The notes: generated by a model from the letters alone, not told the origin. 64,000 nucleotides of DNA from Allomesorhizobium sp043769475 (GCF_043769475.1 NZ_CP171729.1:5952001-6016000), one strand, 5' to 3'; positions 8,649 through 18,024 are shown, numbered from the stretch's first letter. Numbers and translations are program-made.

Positions 8649-9304
8649 AACATCCGGACGACATGCGCGAAGTGCGGAGTGACTACGCTGATGGCACCGA
8701 AGATCACAGCATCTATTTGACGTTTGACGACGGTCCCAATCCGCTTTGGACACCGGATATCCTCGATTTGCTGGCGCGACATCGGGTGCCGGCGACGTTC
8801 TTCGTCATCGGTGCCGAGGCCGAAGACCAGCCGGAACTCATCCGGCGAATCTTTGCGGAAGGGCACGAGGTAGCCAACCACACGATGACTCATCCGGACC
8901 TGTCCAGATGCGAACCCGCCGAAGTCGAACGTGAAATTCTTGAGGCGAACAGGGTCATCAGGATGGCCTGCCCCCAGGCCACGGTGCGGCGCATGCGCGC
9001 GCCGTATGGGATCTGGACCGAAGAAGTGCTCACCACCTTAGCGAGCGCTGGACTGGCGGCCGTCCATTGGTCGGTAGACCCGCGAGACTGGTCTCGCCCT
9101 GGCGTCGACGCGATTGTCGATGCAGTGCTCGCCCGTGTCGAGCCGGGCGCAATTGTGCTCTTGCATGACGGGTGCGCCCCCAACGAATTCGAACCGGACA
9201 GTCAAGCCAGTCTACGTGACCAGACGGTTACGGCGCTGTCGCACCTGATTCCAGCATTGCATGACCGCGGATTTGTAATCCGCTCGCTTCCTCAACATCA
9301 CTGA
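8645..9304 (+). CDS. nodB: NodB, chitooligosaccharide deacetylase
   Basis: 219 residues of a carbohydrate esterase family 4 (polysaccharide deacetylase) domain. The motifs are IYLTFDDGPNP (catalytic Asp pair), HEVANHTMTHP (metal-binding H-x3-H), RMRAPYG and IVLLHDG near the C-terminus. NodB removes the N-acetyl group from the non-reducing end of the chitin oligomer so that NodA can acylate it. It overlaps nodA by four bases, which implies translational coupling. Length is normal for the family. Confidence 0.96.
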   Translation: MKHPDDMREVRSDYADGTEDHSIYLTFDDGPNPLWTPDILDLLARHRVPATFFVIGAEAEDQPELIRRIFAEGHEVANHTMTHPDLSRCEPAEVEREILEANRVIRMACPQATVRRMRAPYGIWTEEVLTTLASAGLAAVHWSVDPRDWSRPGVDAIVDAVLARVEPGAIVLLHDGCAPNEFEPDSQASLRDQTVTALSHLIPALHDRGFVIRSLPQHH

Positions 9305-9318
9305 AAAATCGAGATGCT

Positions 9319-10644
9319 ATGAACCTGTTCGCTATAGTCAGTATTGTCGCCGTGTCGTGCTATGCGCTGCTCTCGACTCTTTATAAGAGTATGCAGGCGA
9401 TTTATGCCCGGCCGGCAGAACCTGAACCGGCGTCGGACGAGCTAGTCGGCTCCGGCCTCTGGCCGAGCGTGGACGTTATCGTGCCCTGCTACAATGAGGA
9501 TCCGCACACTCTTTCGGCGTGCCTTGCTTCGCTTGCACACCAAGAATACTACGGAAAACTGCGGGTCTATGTAGTTGATGACGGTTCTGGAAATCGCGAC
9601 GCCGTCGCGCCGGTACACCACACCTATGCGGACGACGCGCGATTCGAGTTCATTCTGCTCCCCGAGAATGTTGGCAAGCGCAAAGCGCAGATCGCCGCGA
9701 TACGCCGCTCATCTGGAGATTTGGTGCTCAACGTCGACTCGGACACGACACTTGCGTCCGACGTCATCAGGAAACTTGCACTGAAGATGCAGGATTCAGC
9801 GGTCGGCGCGGCTATGGGCCAGTTGACGGCAAGCAATCGGAGCGACACTTGGCTGACCCGGTTGATCGATATGGAGTACTGGCTGGCTTGCAACGAGGAG
9901 CGTGCGGCACAGGCTCGCTTCGGTGCCGTCATGTGCTGTTGCGGCCCATGTGCTATGTACCGTCGGTCTTCGCTCCTTTCACTGTTAGATCAATACGAGA
10001 CGCAGATGTTTCGGGGGAAGCCAAGCGACTTCGGTGAGGACCGCCATCTTACGATCCTCATGCTGGAAGCAGGCTTTCGAACCGAGTACGTACCGGACGC
10101 CATCGCGGCAACAGTCGTTCCCGATACGCTAGGGCCGTATCTGCGCCAGCAACTCCGCTGGGCACGAAGCACTTTCCGGGACACGCTGCTTTTGCTGCGC
10201 CTACTGCCCGGCCTCGATCGCTATCTTACGTTGGACGTAATCGGCCAGAATCTCGGCCCGCTACTTCTCACAGTGACGGTTCTAGCGGGACTCGCGCAGC
10301 TTGCACTCACAGGCACAGTGCCTTGGTCGGCATGCCTGATGATTGCAGCCATGACCATCATTCGGTGCACCGTGGTAGCTTTTCGTGCTCGCCAACTTCG
10401 GTTTCTCGGGTTTTCTCTGCACACATTCATCAACATCTTTCTGTTGCTGCCCTTGAAAGCCTACGCGTTGTGTACACTGAGCAATAGCGATTGGCTGTCG
10501 CGCAAGAGTGCCAGCGTACCCGAAGGGGGAATAAACCGGTCATCACCGGAAACACGATCACCGGACCAAACGCTACAGGGAGCTCGGGAATTGCTGACTC
10601 CGTTCGTAGGACGAATCTTCCGCGCGATCCTTCAAGGTTGGTGA
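9319..10644 (+). CDS. nodC: NodC, N-acetylglucosaminyltransferase (Nod factor backbone)
   Basis: 441-residue membrane family-2 glycosyltransferase (chitin/hyaluronan synthase type). An N-terminal membrane helix (MNLFAIVSIVAVSCYALL) precedes the catalytic domain with VDVIVPCYNEDP, VVDDGSG, NVDSDTT, GEDRHLT and the QQLRW (QxxRW) motif. Three or so membrane spans follow at residues ~310-400. It makes the chitin tri- to pentamer backbone from UDP-GlcNAc at the inner membrane. The C-terminal tail after DWLSRK is hydrophilic and variable, as in other NodC proteins. It follows nodB by 14 bases. Confidence 0.96.
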   Translation: MNLFAIVSIVAVSCYALLSTLYKSMQAIYARPAEPEPASDELVGSGLWPSVDVIVPCYNEDPHTLSACLASLAHQEYYGKLRVYVVDDGSGNRDAVAPVHHTYADDARFEFILLPENVGKRKAQIAAIRRSSGDLVLNVDSDTTLASDVIRKLALKMQDSAVGAAMGQLTASNRSDTWLTRLIDMEYWLACNEERAAQARFGAVMCCCGPCAMYRRSSLLSLLDQYETQMFRGKPSDFGEDRHLTILMLEAGFRTEYVPDAIAATVVPDTLGPYLRQQLRWARSTFRDTLLLLRLLPGLDRYLTLDVIGQNLGPLLLTVTVLAGLAQLALTGTVPWSACLMIAAMTIIRCTVVAFRARQLRFLGFSLHTFINIFLLLPLKAYALCTLSNSDWLSRKSASVPEGGINRSSPETRSPDQTLQGARELLTPFVGRIFRAILQGW

Positions 10645-10899
10645 CGTCCGACAGCGCTCCCAGCGGCGAGTAATCGAGCACGTTCGGTAGGCGGACAGAT
10701 CGTGAGTCCAGAGCGGGACGTAGCCGAAGGCGATCCGTAGCGGTAGACGCCAGTCCGTTCAAGCGGGAGCGACACACGCAATGCTTCGGCTGTCGCTTTC
10801 GACAAGGCCCATCGCAAATGTGATTGCCTGCTCTGGACCAGAACCCAGTAAATGAACTGCCGGCCCGTCGATCGGCTTCTTTCAGCTTGAGATAGAACC
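10645..10899. other. nodC-nodI spacer, site of missing nodSU
   Basis: In nodABCSUIJHPQ-type operons (Rhizobium tropici) nodS and nodU lie here. Neither is recognisable in any frame. A minus-strand frame is open for ~70 codons (FIYWVLVQSRQSHLRW...), but I find no family for it. Confidence 0.5.
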
Positions 10900-11814
10900 A
10901 TGTCCAAAGTAGCAATCGACCTTAGCGGCGTGAAAAAGTCATTTGGCAACAAGCTCGTTGTGAACGGGCTGTCGTTCACCGTTGCGTCGGGAGAGTGCTT
11001 CGGCCTGCTGGGGCCGAACGGTGCTGGCAAGAGCACAATTGCGCGCATGCTCCTCGGCATGACACAGCCTGACGCGGGTAAGATCACCGTTCTCGGAGTG
11101 CCCGTGCCGGCACAGAGTCGCTTGGCACGCAAGGGCATAGGCGTGGTCCCGCAATTCGACAACCTTGACCAGGAATTCACGGTACGCGAGAACCTGTTGG
11201 TGTTCGGGCGCTACTTCGGCATGAGCACTCGCAAGATCGAAGCGGTCATCCCTTCGCTCCTCGAGTTCGCCCGGCTTGAGAGCAAGGCGAATGCACGTGT
11301 CGCCGAACTATCCGGCGGCATGAAGCGGCGTCTAACGCTGGCACGTGCGCTGATCAACGACCCGCAGCTACTCGTAATGGACGAGCCGACCACCGGCCTC
11401 GACCCGCACGCGCGCCACCTGATTTGGGAGCGTCTGCGTTTCCTGCTGGCGCGCGGCAAGACGATCATCTTGACGACCCACTTTATGGAAGAGGCTGAGC
11501 GGTTGTGCGATCGGCTGTGCGTTCTCGAGCATGGATGCAAAATCGCTGAAGGCAGCCCTCAAGCCCTGATTGACGAACATATCGGGTGCCATGTGATCGA
11601 GATCTTCGGCGGCAATCCACAGGAGCTGAGTTCGCTGATCAGGCCATACGTTCAGCGCATCGAGGTGAGCGGCGAGACGCTCTTTTGCTATGCGTCTGAT
11701 CCGGAGCAGGTGCGGGTGCAGCTGCGTGGGCACGCGGGTCTGCGTCTTCTGGAGCGTCCCCCAAGTTTGGAGGACGTTTTCTTGCGGCTGACCGGACACG
11801 AGATGGAGAAGTGA
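10900..11814 (+). CDS. nodI: NodI, ABC transporter ATP-binding protein for Nod factor export
   Basis: 304 residues. Walker A is GPNGAGKST, the signature is LSGGMKRRL, Walker B is LLVMDEPTTGLDPHAR and the H-loop is TTHFMEEAERL. The C-terminal extension (~residues 230-304) is typical of the NodI/DrrA-like class. With NodJ it forms the ABC-2 type exporter that speeds secretion of lipochitooligosaccharides. nodJ follows three bases later. The start has a weak ribosome site (TTGAGAT), but the homology begins here (MSKVAIDLSGVKKSFGNK). Confidence 0.95.
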   Translation: MSKVAIDLSGVKKSFGNKLVVNGLSFTVASGECFGLLGPNGAGKSTIARMLLGMTQPDAGKITVLGVPVPAQSRLARKGIGVVPQFDNLDQEFTVRENLLVFGRYFGMSTRKIEAVIPSLLEFARLESKANARVAELSGGMKRRLTLARALINDPQLLVMDEPTTGLDPHARHLIWERLRFLLARGKTIILTTHFMEEAERLCDRLCVLEHGCKIAEGSPQALIDEHIGCHVIEIFGGNPQELSSLIRPYVQRIEVSGETLFCYASDPEQVRVQLRGHAGLRLLERPPSLEDVFLRLTGHEMEK

Positions 11815-11817
11815 ACA

Positions 11818-12606
11818 ATGGGTGAAGGCTTTGCGGCGGCTCTACCCGCCAACGCGTGGAACTGGATTGCGGTGTGGCGCCGCAACTATATGGCATGGAG
11901 GAAGGTCGCGCTTGCGTCACTTATCGGCAACCTCGCCGATCCTATGATCTATCTTTTCAGCCTCGGCACTGGCCTCGGATTAATGATAGGTCGCGTTGAC
12001 GGTGCCTCGTACATTGCTTTTTTGGCAGCCGGCATGGTCGCGACAAGCGCGATGACCGCATCGACCTTCGAAACCATCTATGCGGTTTTCGCTCGCATGC
12101 ACGATCAGCGCACCTGGGAAGCAATCCTGCACACACAACTTACCCTCGGCGACCTGGTTCTCGGTGAATTGGCGTGGGCAGCCACGAAGGCCTTTCTGGC
12201 CGGTACGGCAATAACGATTGTTGCCGCCGCGGTTGGTTATTCAGCATGGTCGTCCGTCATCTATGTGCTACCAGCCATCGCTCTCACTGGGTTCGCGTTT
12301 GCAAGCCTGGCGTTAATCGTCACCGCGCTGGCGCCCAGCTACCAATATTTCATATTCTACCAGACCCTCGTCATCACACCCATGCTGTTCCTGTCCGGCG
12401 CGGTTTTCCCGGTCTCCCAATTGCCAAGCGCCTTTCAGGAGGTAGCGGGCTTCTTGCCGCTGGCGCATTCTATCGACCTTATTCGTCCGGTGATGCTTGG
12501 CCAGCCAGTCGGCAATGTCGGGCTGCATATCGGCGCACTTTGCATGTACGCAATATTGCCGTTTTTCATATCGGCTGCACTATTTCGTCGGCGCCTGATG
12601 CGTTGA
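11818..12606 (+). CDS. nodJ: NodJ, ABC-2 type permease for Nod factor export
   Basis: 262 residues with about six predicted membrane spans (for example YIAFLAAGMVATSAMTAS, AGTAITIVAAAVGYSAW and VITPMLFLSGAVFPVSQLP). The C-terminal third carries the ABC-2 permease motif around FPVSQLPSAFQEVAGFLPL. It pairs with NodI to export Nod factor. It is separated from nodI by three bases and ends FRRRLMR. Confidence 0.95.
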   Translation: MGEGFAAALPANAWNWIAVWRRNYMAWRKVALASLIGNLADPMIYLFSLGTGLGLMIGRVDGASYIAFLAAGMVATSAMTASTFETIYAVFARMHDQRTWEAILHTQLTLGDLVLGELAWAATKAFLAGTAITIVAAAVGYSAWSSVIYVLPAIALTGFAFASLALIVTALAPSYQYFIFYQTLVITPMLFLSGAVFPVSQLPSAFQEVAGFLPLAHSIDLIRPVMLGQPVGNVGLHIGALCMYAILPFFISAALFRRRLMR

Positions 12607-12821
12607 TGCTACTTACGAATACAAGAACGAGACTCGCGATGCAGTATCGCGAACTGGCCACAGCTGCGAGCGTGCTTGGCCTGGCGACTGTGAGTTGGCG
12701 ACTGCAGAACACGGAAGCTGCGGCGCACATGCGACTAGATGCAGCCTTTGATGCAGGCACACGCGCGGTCCGCGCAACCAGAAGCTCACGGTGCGGATCC
12801 GATTGCATGAGCGCGGGTTAA
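12606..12821 (+). CDS. Small hypothetical ORF overlapping the nodJ stop
   Basis: A 71-codon frame starts within the nodJ stop (TGATG) and could be translationally coupled. The product (MLLTNTRTRLAMQYRELATA...) matches no family I know. It has neither a membrane segment nor a clear motif. It may simply be the spacer between nodJ and nodH. Confidence 0.2.
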   Translation: MLLTNTRTRLAMQYRELATAASVLGLATVSWRLQNTEAAAHMRLDAAFDAGTRAVRATRSSRCGSDCMSAG

Positions 12822-12896
12822 AACACGTCCCGTCTCAAGAGATCACAGCTGGGCGCGCCCTGAACATCGAAACCACTATCAGTTGGAACACATGCA

Positions 12897-13643
12897 ATGA
12901 CCTACACCACACCGAGGCCTGAGCCCTTTGCAATCCTTGCTTTGCCAAGGACTGGGACACACTATTTGGAAGTGTTGCTAAACGAGCATCCGAACGTATT
13001 GAGCAACGGTGAGTTGCTCAACGAGTACGACACCAACTGGCCCGATAAGGATCGCCTGCTACGCGGCGATCGCGAGCTCCTAGAGCTTGCCTATGTGCGC
13101 TATCCCACGCGGAGCGACAAGCAGGTGACGCATGTTGGCTGCAAGGTCAACGAACCGCAGTTTCACGATCATCCGGGCTTTTTTGCGGAACTGGTGCGTT
13201 GGCCAGGACTCAAGGTGATCCTCCTGGTTCGGAGAAACATATTGGAATCGCTACGGTCGCTGGTGCAGGCAAGGCAAAGCGGTCAGTGGCTGAAGTTCAG
13301 TTCGGACAAGGATGCGGCTCCGCCGCCACAGGTCAGATTGCCTATCGCCGACTGCGAGGCATACTTCAAAACCGCCGACGATTTCCACGCTCGAGTTGCG
13401 CACTCCTTCGCGCCGGCCAACCTGCTTGCAATCGAATACGAGAGCCTTCTTCAAGAACCCGCGGCATGTTTGGGAACGGTTTGGGATTTCCTGGGAGTTC
13501 CCACGCTTCAGCTTTCCGGTCGCGCGATCCTTCAGCGCCAGGAAGCGCGACCGCTCGACCAAACGGTAGAGAATTTTGATGAATTGCGGCTTCACTTCGC
13601 AGACGGACCTTATTCGAGATTCTTTGAAGTCGCTGCCGTCTGA
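12897..13643 (+). CDS. nodH: NodH, Nod factor 6-O-sulfotransferase
   Basis: 248 residues closely following NodH of Sinorhizobium meliloti. The 5'-phosphosulfate loop is FAILALPRTGTHYLEVLLNE, then EHPNVLSNGELLNEYDTNWP, THVGCKVNEPQFHDHP, the 3'-phosphate-binding stretch VILLVRRNILESLRS and LDQTVENFDELRLHFADGPY. NodH moves sulfate from PAPS to the 6-O of the reducing-end GlcNAc of Nod factor, a host-specificity decoration. It lies 290 bases after nodJ and upstream of nodPQ, which supply PAPS. The operon order matches the R. tropici nodIJHPQ arrangement. All recognised motifs are present and length is normal. Confidence 0.93.
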   Translation: MTYTTPRPEPFAILALPRTGTHYLEVLLNEHPNVLSNGELLNEYDTNWPDKDRLLRGDRELLELAYVRYPTRSDKQVTHVGCKVNEPQFHDHPGFFAELVRWPGLKVILLVRRNILESLRSLVQARQSGQWLKFSSDKDAAPPPQVRLPIADCEAYFKTADDFHARVAHSFAPANLLAIEYESLLQEPAACLGTVWDFLGVPTLQLSGRAILQRQEARPLDQTVENFDELRLHFADGPYSRFFEVAAV

Positions 13644-13919
13644 AGGTCCTCGCAGCCAGTTATGCGCTGCTCCCAGCGCCACATTCCACGCTTTTTCAGC
13701 GAATGCCAATATCGGCCTCAGACTGACACACCCGACGAGGCTGCCACCTGGCCGAGATTGGCGATTAATTGAGGGCGTTCTTGTCAAGACTTGAAGAAGG
13801 GCGTGACCGCCAACGCACTTCCTCCACACTGATCTATTTGGAGGATCAAGAAGGTTCCCGCCATCAAACCACCCTGACCCCCATTTGGTCATTTTATGCG
13901 TCCCCTGGAGCGATTGCGC
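13644..13919. other. nodH downstream spacer
   Basis: No gene is recognised between nodH and the DUF2061 gene. Short frames here have neither ribosome sites nor known motifs. Confidence 0.4.
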
Positions 13920-14153
13920 ATGTTCATTCCTGTTCCCGAGACTCACGGCAGATCGATAGCCAAGGCCGTCAGTTGGCGCATCACAGGCAGTCTCGATACA
14001 TTCGCGCTGAGCTGGCTTATAACCGGAAACGTCGTTTCCGCGGGATCCATCGCCACCGGTGAAATCGTCACAAAGATCGTGCTGTACTATCTCCACGAGC
14101 GGGCATGGTCCTTCATTCCATTTGGCCGGCGCATGATATTGCCAGCCGAATGA
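13920..14153 (+). CDS. DUF2061 small membrane protein
   Basis: 77 residues with the DUF2061 pattern SIAKAVSWRITGSLDTFALS, then WLITGNVV and EIVTKIVLYYLHERAW. It has two hydrophobic segments, so it is probably an inner-membrane protein of unknown function. From memory, DUF2061 genes commonly sit beside sulfate-activation genes (cysD/cysN), and this one is just upstream of nodPQ, which supports a shared origin. The ATG at 13920 is chosen for the GGAG about ten bases upstream; an in-frame ATG at 13896 lacks a ribosome site. Confidence 0.7.
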   Translation: MFIPVPETHGRSIAKAVSWRITGSLDTFALSWLITGNVVSAGSIATGEIVTKIVLYYLHERAWSFIPFGRRMILPAE

Positions 14154-14357
14154 ACAGCACAACGACCATTGGCCCCCTTCTCAGACGTCTCAGATCGGCG
14201 CGATGACAGAAGCCATGACCATACGGTTTTATGAAGCAGTGAACATAGCCATTCGGCGCGAATTGGAGCTTGCAAGGGCCCGCTTCCGCGATGACTGGCA
14301 GTTCTCCCGGGGCGGTCCTTTACGCCCCGTCAAAAGGCTGGGTTAGAAAGTGCCGAC

Positions 14358-15264
14358 ATGAATGTTCCTTTGACGCACCTGCAACGTCTGGAGGCCGAGG
14401 CCATCCACATTTTCCGTGAGGTGGCGGCGACGTTTTCGAAGCCGGTCATGCTCTATTCGGTGGGCAAGGATCTCGTCCGTCCTGCTGCACCTGGCCATCA
14501 AGGCGTTCTATCCCGCCAAGCCGCCGTTTCCGTTTCTCCATGTCGATACGACCTGGAAATTCCGCGAGATGATCGAGTTTCGCGATTCGATGGCCGAGAG
14601 ACTGGGCTTCGACCTCCTCGTCCACGTCAACGAGGACGGTGTGCGCGACGGCATCAATCCCTTCGACCACGGTTCCAATACGCACACCCACGTCATGAAG
14701 ACGGTGGGGCTGCGCCAGGCGCTCGACAAGTATGGTTTCGACGCAGCCTTTGGCGGGGCGCGCCGCGACGAGGAAAAGTCTCGCGCCAAGGAGCGCATCT
14801 TCTCGTTCCGCAACGCTCAGCATGTCTGGGACCCCAAGAACCAGCGTCCGGAAATGTGGAAGATCTACAACACCCGGATTTCCGCCGGCGAATCGATCCG
14901 CGTGTTTCCCCTGTCGAACTGGACCGAACTCGACATCTGGCAATACATCCTGCGGGAAGAGATCCCGATCGTGCCGCTGTATTTCGCCAAGAAGCGGCCG
15001 GTGGTCGAGCGCGACGGCATGTTGATCATGCGCGACGACGACCGCATGAAGCTCAAGCCAGGCGAGGTCATCGAAAACCGCATGGTCCGCTTCAGGACGC
15101 TTGGCTGCTATCCGCTGACCGGAGCGATCGATTCCGATGCCGACGATCTGGAAGGCATCGTGAACGAAATGCTGATCGCCCGCACCTCGGAACGTCAGGG
15201 CCGGCTGATCGATCGTGACGAGGCCGGTTCGATGGAAAAGAAGAAGCGCGAAGGGTATTTCTGA
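14358..15264 (+). pseudogene. nodP: nodP (sulfate adenylyltransferase small subunit), one-base frameshift
   Basis: The N-terminal frame reads MNVPLTHLQRLEAEAIHIFR ... MLYSVGKD and then leaves homology. The next frame resumes exactly with SSVLLHLAIKAFYPAKPPFP and runs intact to ...KKKREGYF at 15264. An extra C at about 14472 explains the break, which falls inside the PP-loop that binds ATP (SVGKDS). NodP/CysD with NodQ makes APS from ATP and sulfate. The rest of the reading frame is well conserved, so the mutation is recent or a sequencing error. If real, NodH would depend on a chromosomal CysD. An alternative internal start would lack the catalytic loop. Confidence 0.85.
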
Positions 15265-15266
15265 GA

Positions 15267-17204
15267 ATGCGCCACGTAACGGCAGAAAATCTCGTCGCGA
15301 CCGAAACCGCTCGCGAGTTCATCGCCGAACAGGAACAGAAATCGCTGCTGCGCTTCCTGACCTGCGGTTCGGTCGACGACGGCAAGTCGACGCTGATCGG
15401 CCGCCTGCTGTCCGACACCAAGCAGATTTTCGAAGACCAGCTCGCCACGCTAGAGCGCGATTCTAGGAAGTACGGCACGACCGGCGACGATGTCGATTTC
15501 GCACTGCTCGTGGATGGGCTGGAAGCCGAGCGTGAGCAGGGCATCACAATTGACGTCGCGTACCGTTTCTTTGCCACGCCCAAGCGAAAATTCATCGTGG
15601 CCGACACGCCCGGCCACGAACAATATACGCGCAACATGGCGACAGGCGCTTCGACGGCGGATTTGGCCATAGTGCTCGTCGACGCCAGGCAGGGCGTGCT
15701 GCGCCAGACGCGCCGCCATTCGATCATCGCTTCGCTGCTCGGCATCCGTCACGTGGTGCTCGCAGTCAACAAGATCGACCTGGTCGGCTTCGACCGCGAC
15801 GTATTTGCCAGGATCGTTGCCGACTACACGGAGTTCGCGAAGGATCTCGGCTTCTCGTCCATCGTGCCGATCCCGATGTCGGCGCGCTTCGGCGACAACG
15901 TGTCCCGGCGCTCCACGCAAACCGGCTGGTATGCTGGTCCGACCCTCATCGACCACCTCGAAACGGTGTCGGTCGATGCCGCGGCCGAACAGCCGTTCCG
16001 GTTTCCCGTGCAGTATGTGAACCGGCCGAATCTCGACTTTCGCGGTTTCGCGGGAACGGTCGCTTCTGGCTCCGTCGGGGCGGGCGACGAGATTGTCGTC
16101 GCCAAATCCGGCAAGAAGTCGCGGGTCAAGCGCATCGTCGCGCAGGGCGGCGACCTAGAACGGGCCGTCGAAGGGCAGGCGGTTACCATTGTCCTGGAAG
16201 ACGAGGTCGAAGTCGCGCGCGGCAATCTGCTGGTTGCGCCCGAAGCGCGGCCGCAGGTCGCCGATCAGTTTACGGCCAATCTGGTCTGGTTCGACGAGCA
16301 GGCGCTCCTGCCCGGTCGCTCGTACATATTGCGCACCGAAACCGACCAGGCGAGCGCGACCGTTTCGGAACTGAAATACCGCGTCAATGTCAACGATTTT
16401 GCCCAGGAAGCGGCGAAATCGCTGGCGATGAACGAGGTGGGCGTCGTCAACATCTCGGCGCAGTCGCCGATCGCCTTCGACAGCTTTGCCGAAAACCGGA
16501 CCACCGGCGCATTCATCCTCATCGACCGCATCACCAATGCGACGGTGGGCGCCGGCATGATCCTGCACACGCTGCGCCGCGCCGACAACATCCATTGGCA
16601 GTCGCTGGAGGTGACGAAGCGCGCCCGCGCCGCGGCCAAGCACCAGAAGCCGACGCTGCTCTGGTTCACCGGGCTCTCGAGTTCCGGCAAGTCGACAATC
16701 GCAAACCTGCTCGAGAAGAAGCTGCATGCGAGCGGCCGCCATACCTACATTCTCGACGGCGACAACATCCGCCACGGCCTGAACCGAGACCTCGGCTTCA
16801 CCGACGAGGACCGTGTCGAAAACATCCGCCGCGTCGCCGAAGTAGCGCGGCTGATGGTGGACGCCGGCCTGATGGTGATCGTCTCCTTCATCTCGCCGTT
16901 TCGCGCCGAGCGCCGCATGGCGCGTGAGATGATGGGCGAGGGCGAGTTCATAGAAGTATTCGTCGACACGCCGTTCGAGGAATGCGCCGCGCGCGATCCG
17001 AAAGGGCTCTATGCGAAGGCGCTCGGGGGCGAGATCAAGAATTTCACCGGCCTGGATTCGCCTTATGAGCGACCGGAAAGACCAGAAGTACATCTTCAGA
17101 CGCTCGGCAAATCGCCTGAAGAGATGGTAGAGATACTCGAAAGATGGCTCCATGAACGCAATATTGCCCAACGACATCCTGCCGACGAAGGTGGATCCAT
17201 CTGA
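15267..17204 (+). CDS. nodQ: NodQ, bifunctional sulfate adenylyltransferase GTPase subunit / APS kinase
   Basis: 645 residues. The CysN-like GTPase part (1-~440) has GSVDDGKSTLIGRLL (G1), DTPGHEQYTRNM (G3) and NKIDL (G4). The CysC-like APS kinase part (~455-645) has FTGLSSSGKSTIANLL, LDGDNIRHGLNRDLGFT and FISPFRAERRMAR. It drives APS synthesis with NodP and phosphorylates APS to PAPS, the donor for NodH. It follows nodP by two bases, and its end overlaps the cysQ-like gene by 53 bases. The fused form is the usual NodQ/CysNC architecture in rhizobia. Nothing is missing. Confidence 0.94.
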   Translation: MRHVTAENLVATETAREFIAEQEQKSLLRFLTCGSVDDGKSTLIGRLLSDTKQIFEDQLATLERDSRKYGTTGDDVDFALLVDGLEAEREQGITIDVAYRFFATPKRKFIVADTPGHEQYTRNMATGASTADLAIVLVDARQGVLRQTRRHSIIASLLGIRHVVLAVNKIDLVGFDRDVFARIVADYTEFAKDLGFSSIVPIPMSARFGDNVSRRSTQTGWYAGPTLIDHLETVSVDAAAEQPFRFPVQYVNRPNLDFRGFAGTVASGSVGAGDEIVVAKSGKKSRVKRIVAQGGDLERAVEGQAVTIVLEDEVEVARGNLLVAPEARPQVADQFTANLVWFDEQALLPGRSYILRTETDQASATVSELKYRVNVNDFAQEAAKSLAMNEVGVVNISAQSPIAFDSFAENRTTGAFILIDRITNATVGAGMILHTLRRADNIHWQSLEVTKRARAAAKHQKPTLLWFTGLSSSGKSTIANLLEKKLHASGRHTYILDGDNIRHGLNRDLGFTDEDRVENIRRVAEVARLMVDAGLMVIVSFISPFRAERRMAREMMGEGEFIEVFVDTPFEECAARDPKGLYAKALGGEIKNFTGLDSPYERPERPEVHLQTLGKSPEEMVEILERWLHERNIAQRHPADEGGSI

Positions 17205-18024
17205 CGACGAGGCCGTCCTCGCCTTGTTCGAAAGCCTGGCGCTTTCGGCGGGTCGCGCCATCATGGATATCTTCGAGGCCGGATTTGCCCATGAGACGAA
17301 GGCGGATGCCTCGCCGGTGACCGAGGCCGACCGGGCGGCTGAGCGCGTAATCCTCGAAGGTCTTCGCATCGCGCTGGCGGGCGTAACGTGCGTGGCGGAA
17401 GAGGAAATCGCCGCCGGCGTGATGCCGGTGCTGAAGGGTGATGCGATCCTGCTGATCGATCCGCTCGACGGCACCAAGGAATTCATCAATCGCCAAAAGG
17501 ACTTCACCGTCAACATCGCGCTGGTGCGCAAGGGGACTCCTGAAATAGGCGTCGTCTATGCTCCGGCCAGGGGCCTTTTATATTCCGGGCGTCCCGGCGA
17601 AGCGACCGAGGTTTCAATCACACCGGACTTCATGCCGGCGGCCCGCCGCAAGATATCGGTACGAAGCGTGGCTGAGCCGCTCACTATCGTTGCAAGCCGG
17701 TCCCACCGCACGCTGGAAACCGACAAGTTCATCGCCAGATTCGAGGGCGCGGATATCGTCTCGGTGGGGTCTTCCTTGAAATTCTGCCTTCTGGCGAGTG
17801 GAGAGGCCGATCTTTATCCGCGCTTCGGCCGCACCATGGAATGGGATACCGCGGCCGGCGATGCTGTGCTGCGGGGGGCTGGCGGACGAACCATGCTTAT
17901 CGAAGGCGGCCCGCTTCGCTATGGCAAACGCGGGCAACATGACGAGGCGGATTTCTCCAATCCCTGGTTCATAGCGGACACGTCGCCGGCGGCGGTGGAT
18001 CAAAATTCGCACTCTGGAGAATAA
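17152..18024 (+). CDS. cysQ: CysQ-like 3'(2'),5'-bisphosphate nucleotidase
   Basis: 290 residues of the inositol monophosphatase/CysQ family. It shows SPVTEADRAAERVI, VAEEEIA and the metal site DPLDGTKEFINR, then EWDTAAGDAVLRGAGG near the C-terminus. CysQ removes the 3'-phosphate of PAP, the product left after NodH uses PAPS, and so prevents product inhibition. The start at 17152 lies inside nodQ, an overlap of 53 bases that suggests coupled translation. It completes the sulfate-activation module nodH-P-Q-cysQ. Confidence 0.88.
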   Translation: MNAILPNDILPTKVDPSDDEAVLALFESLALSAGRAIMDIFEAGFAHETKADASPVTEADRAAERVILEGLRIALAGVTCVAEEEIAAGVMPVLKGDAILLIDPLDGTKEFINRQKDFTVNIALVRKGTPEIGVVYAPARGLLYSGRPGEATEVSITPDFMPAARRKISVRSVAEPLTIVASRSHRTLETDKFIARFEGADIVSVGSSLKFCLLASGEADLYPRFGRTMEWDTAAGDAVLRGAGGRTMLIEGGPLRYGKRGQHDEADFSNPWFIADTSPAAVDQNSHSGE

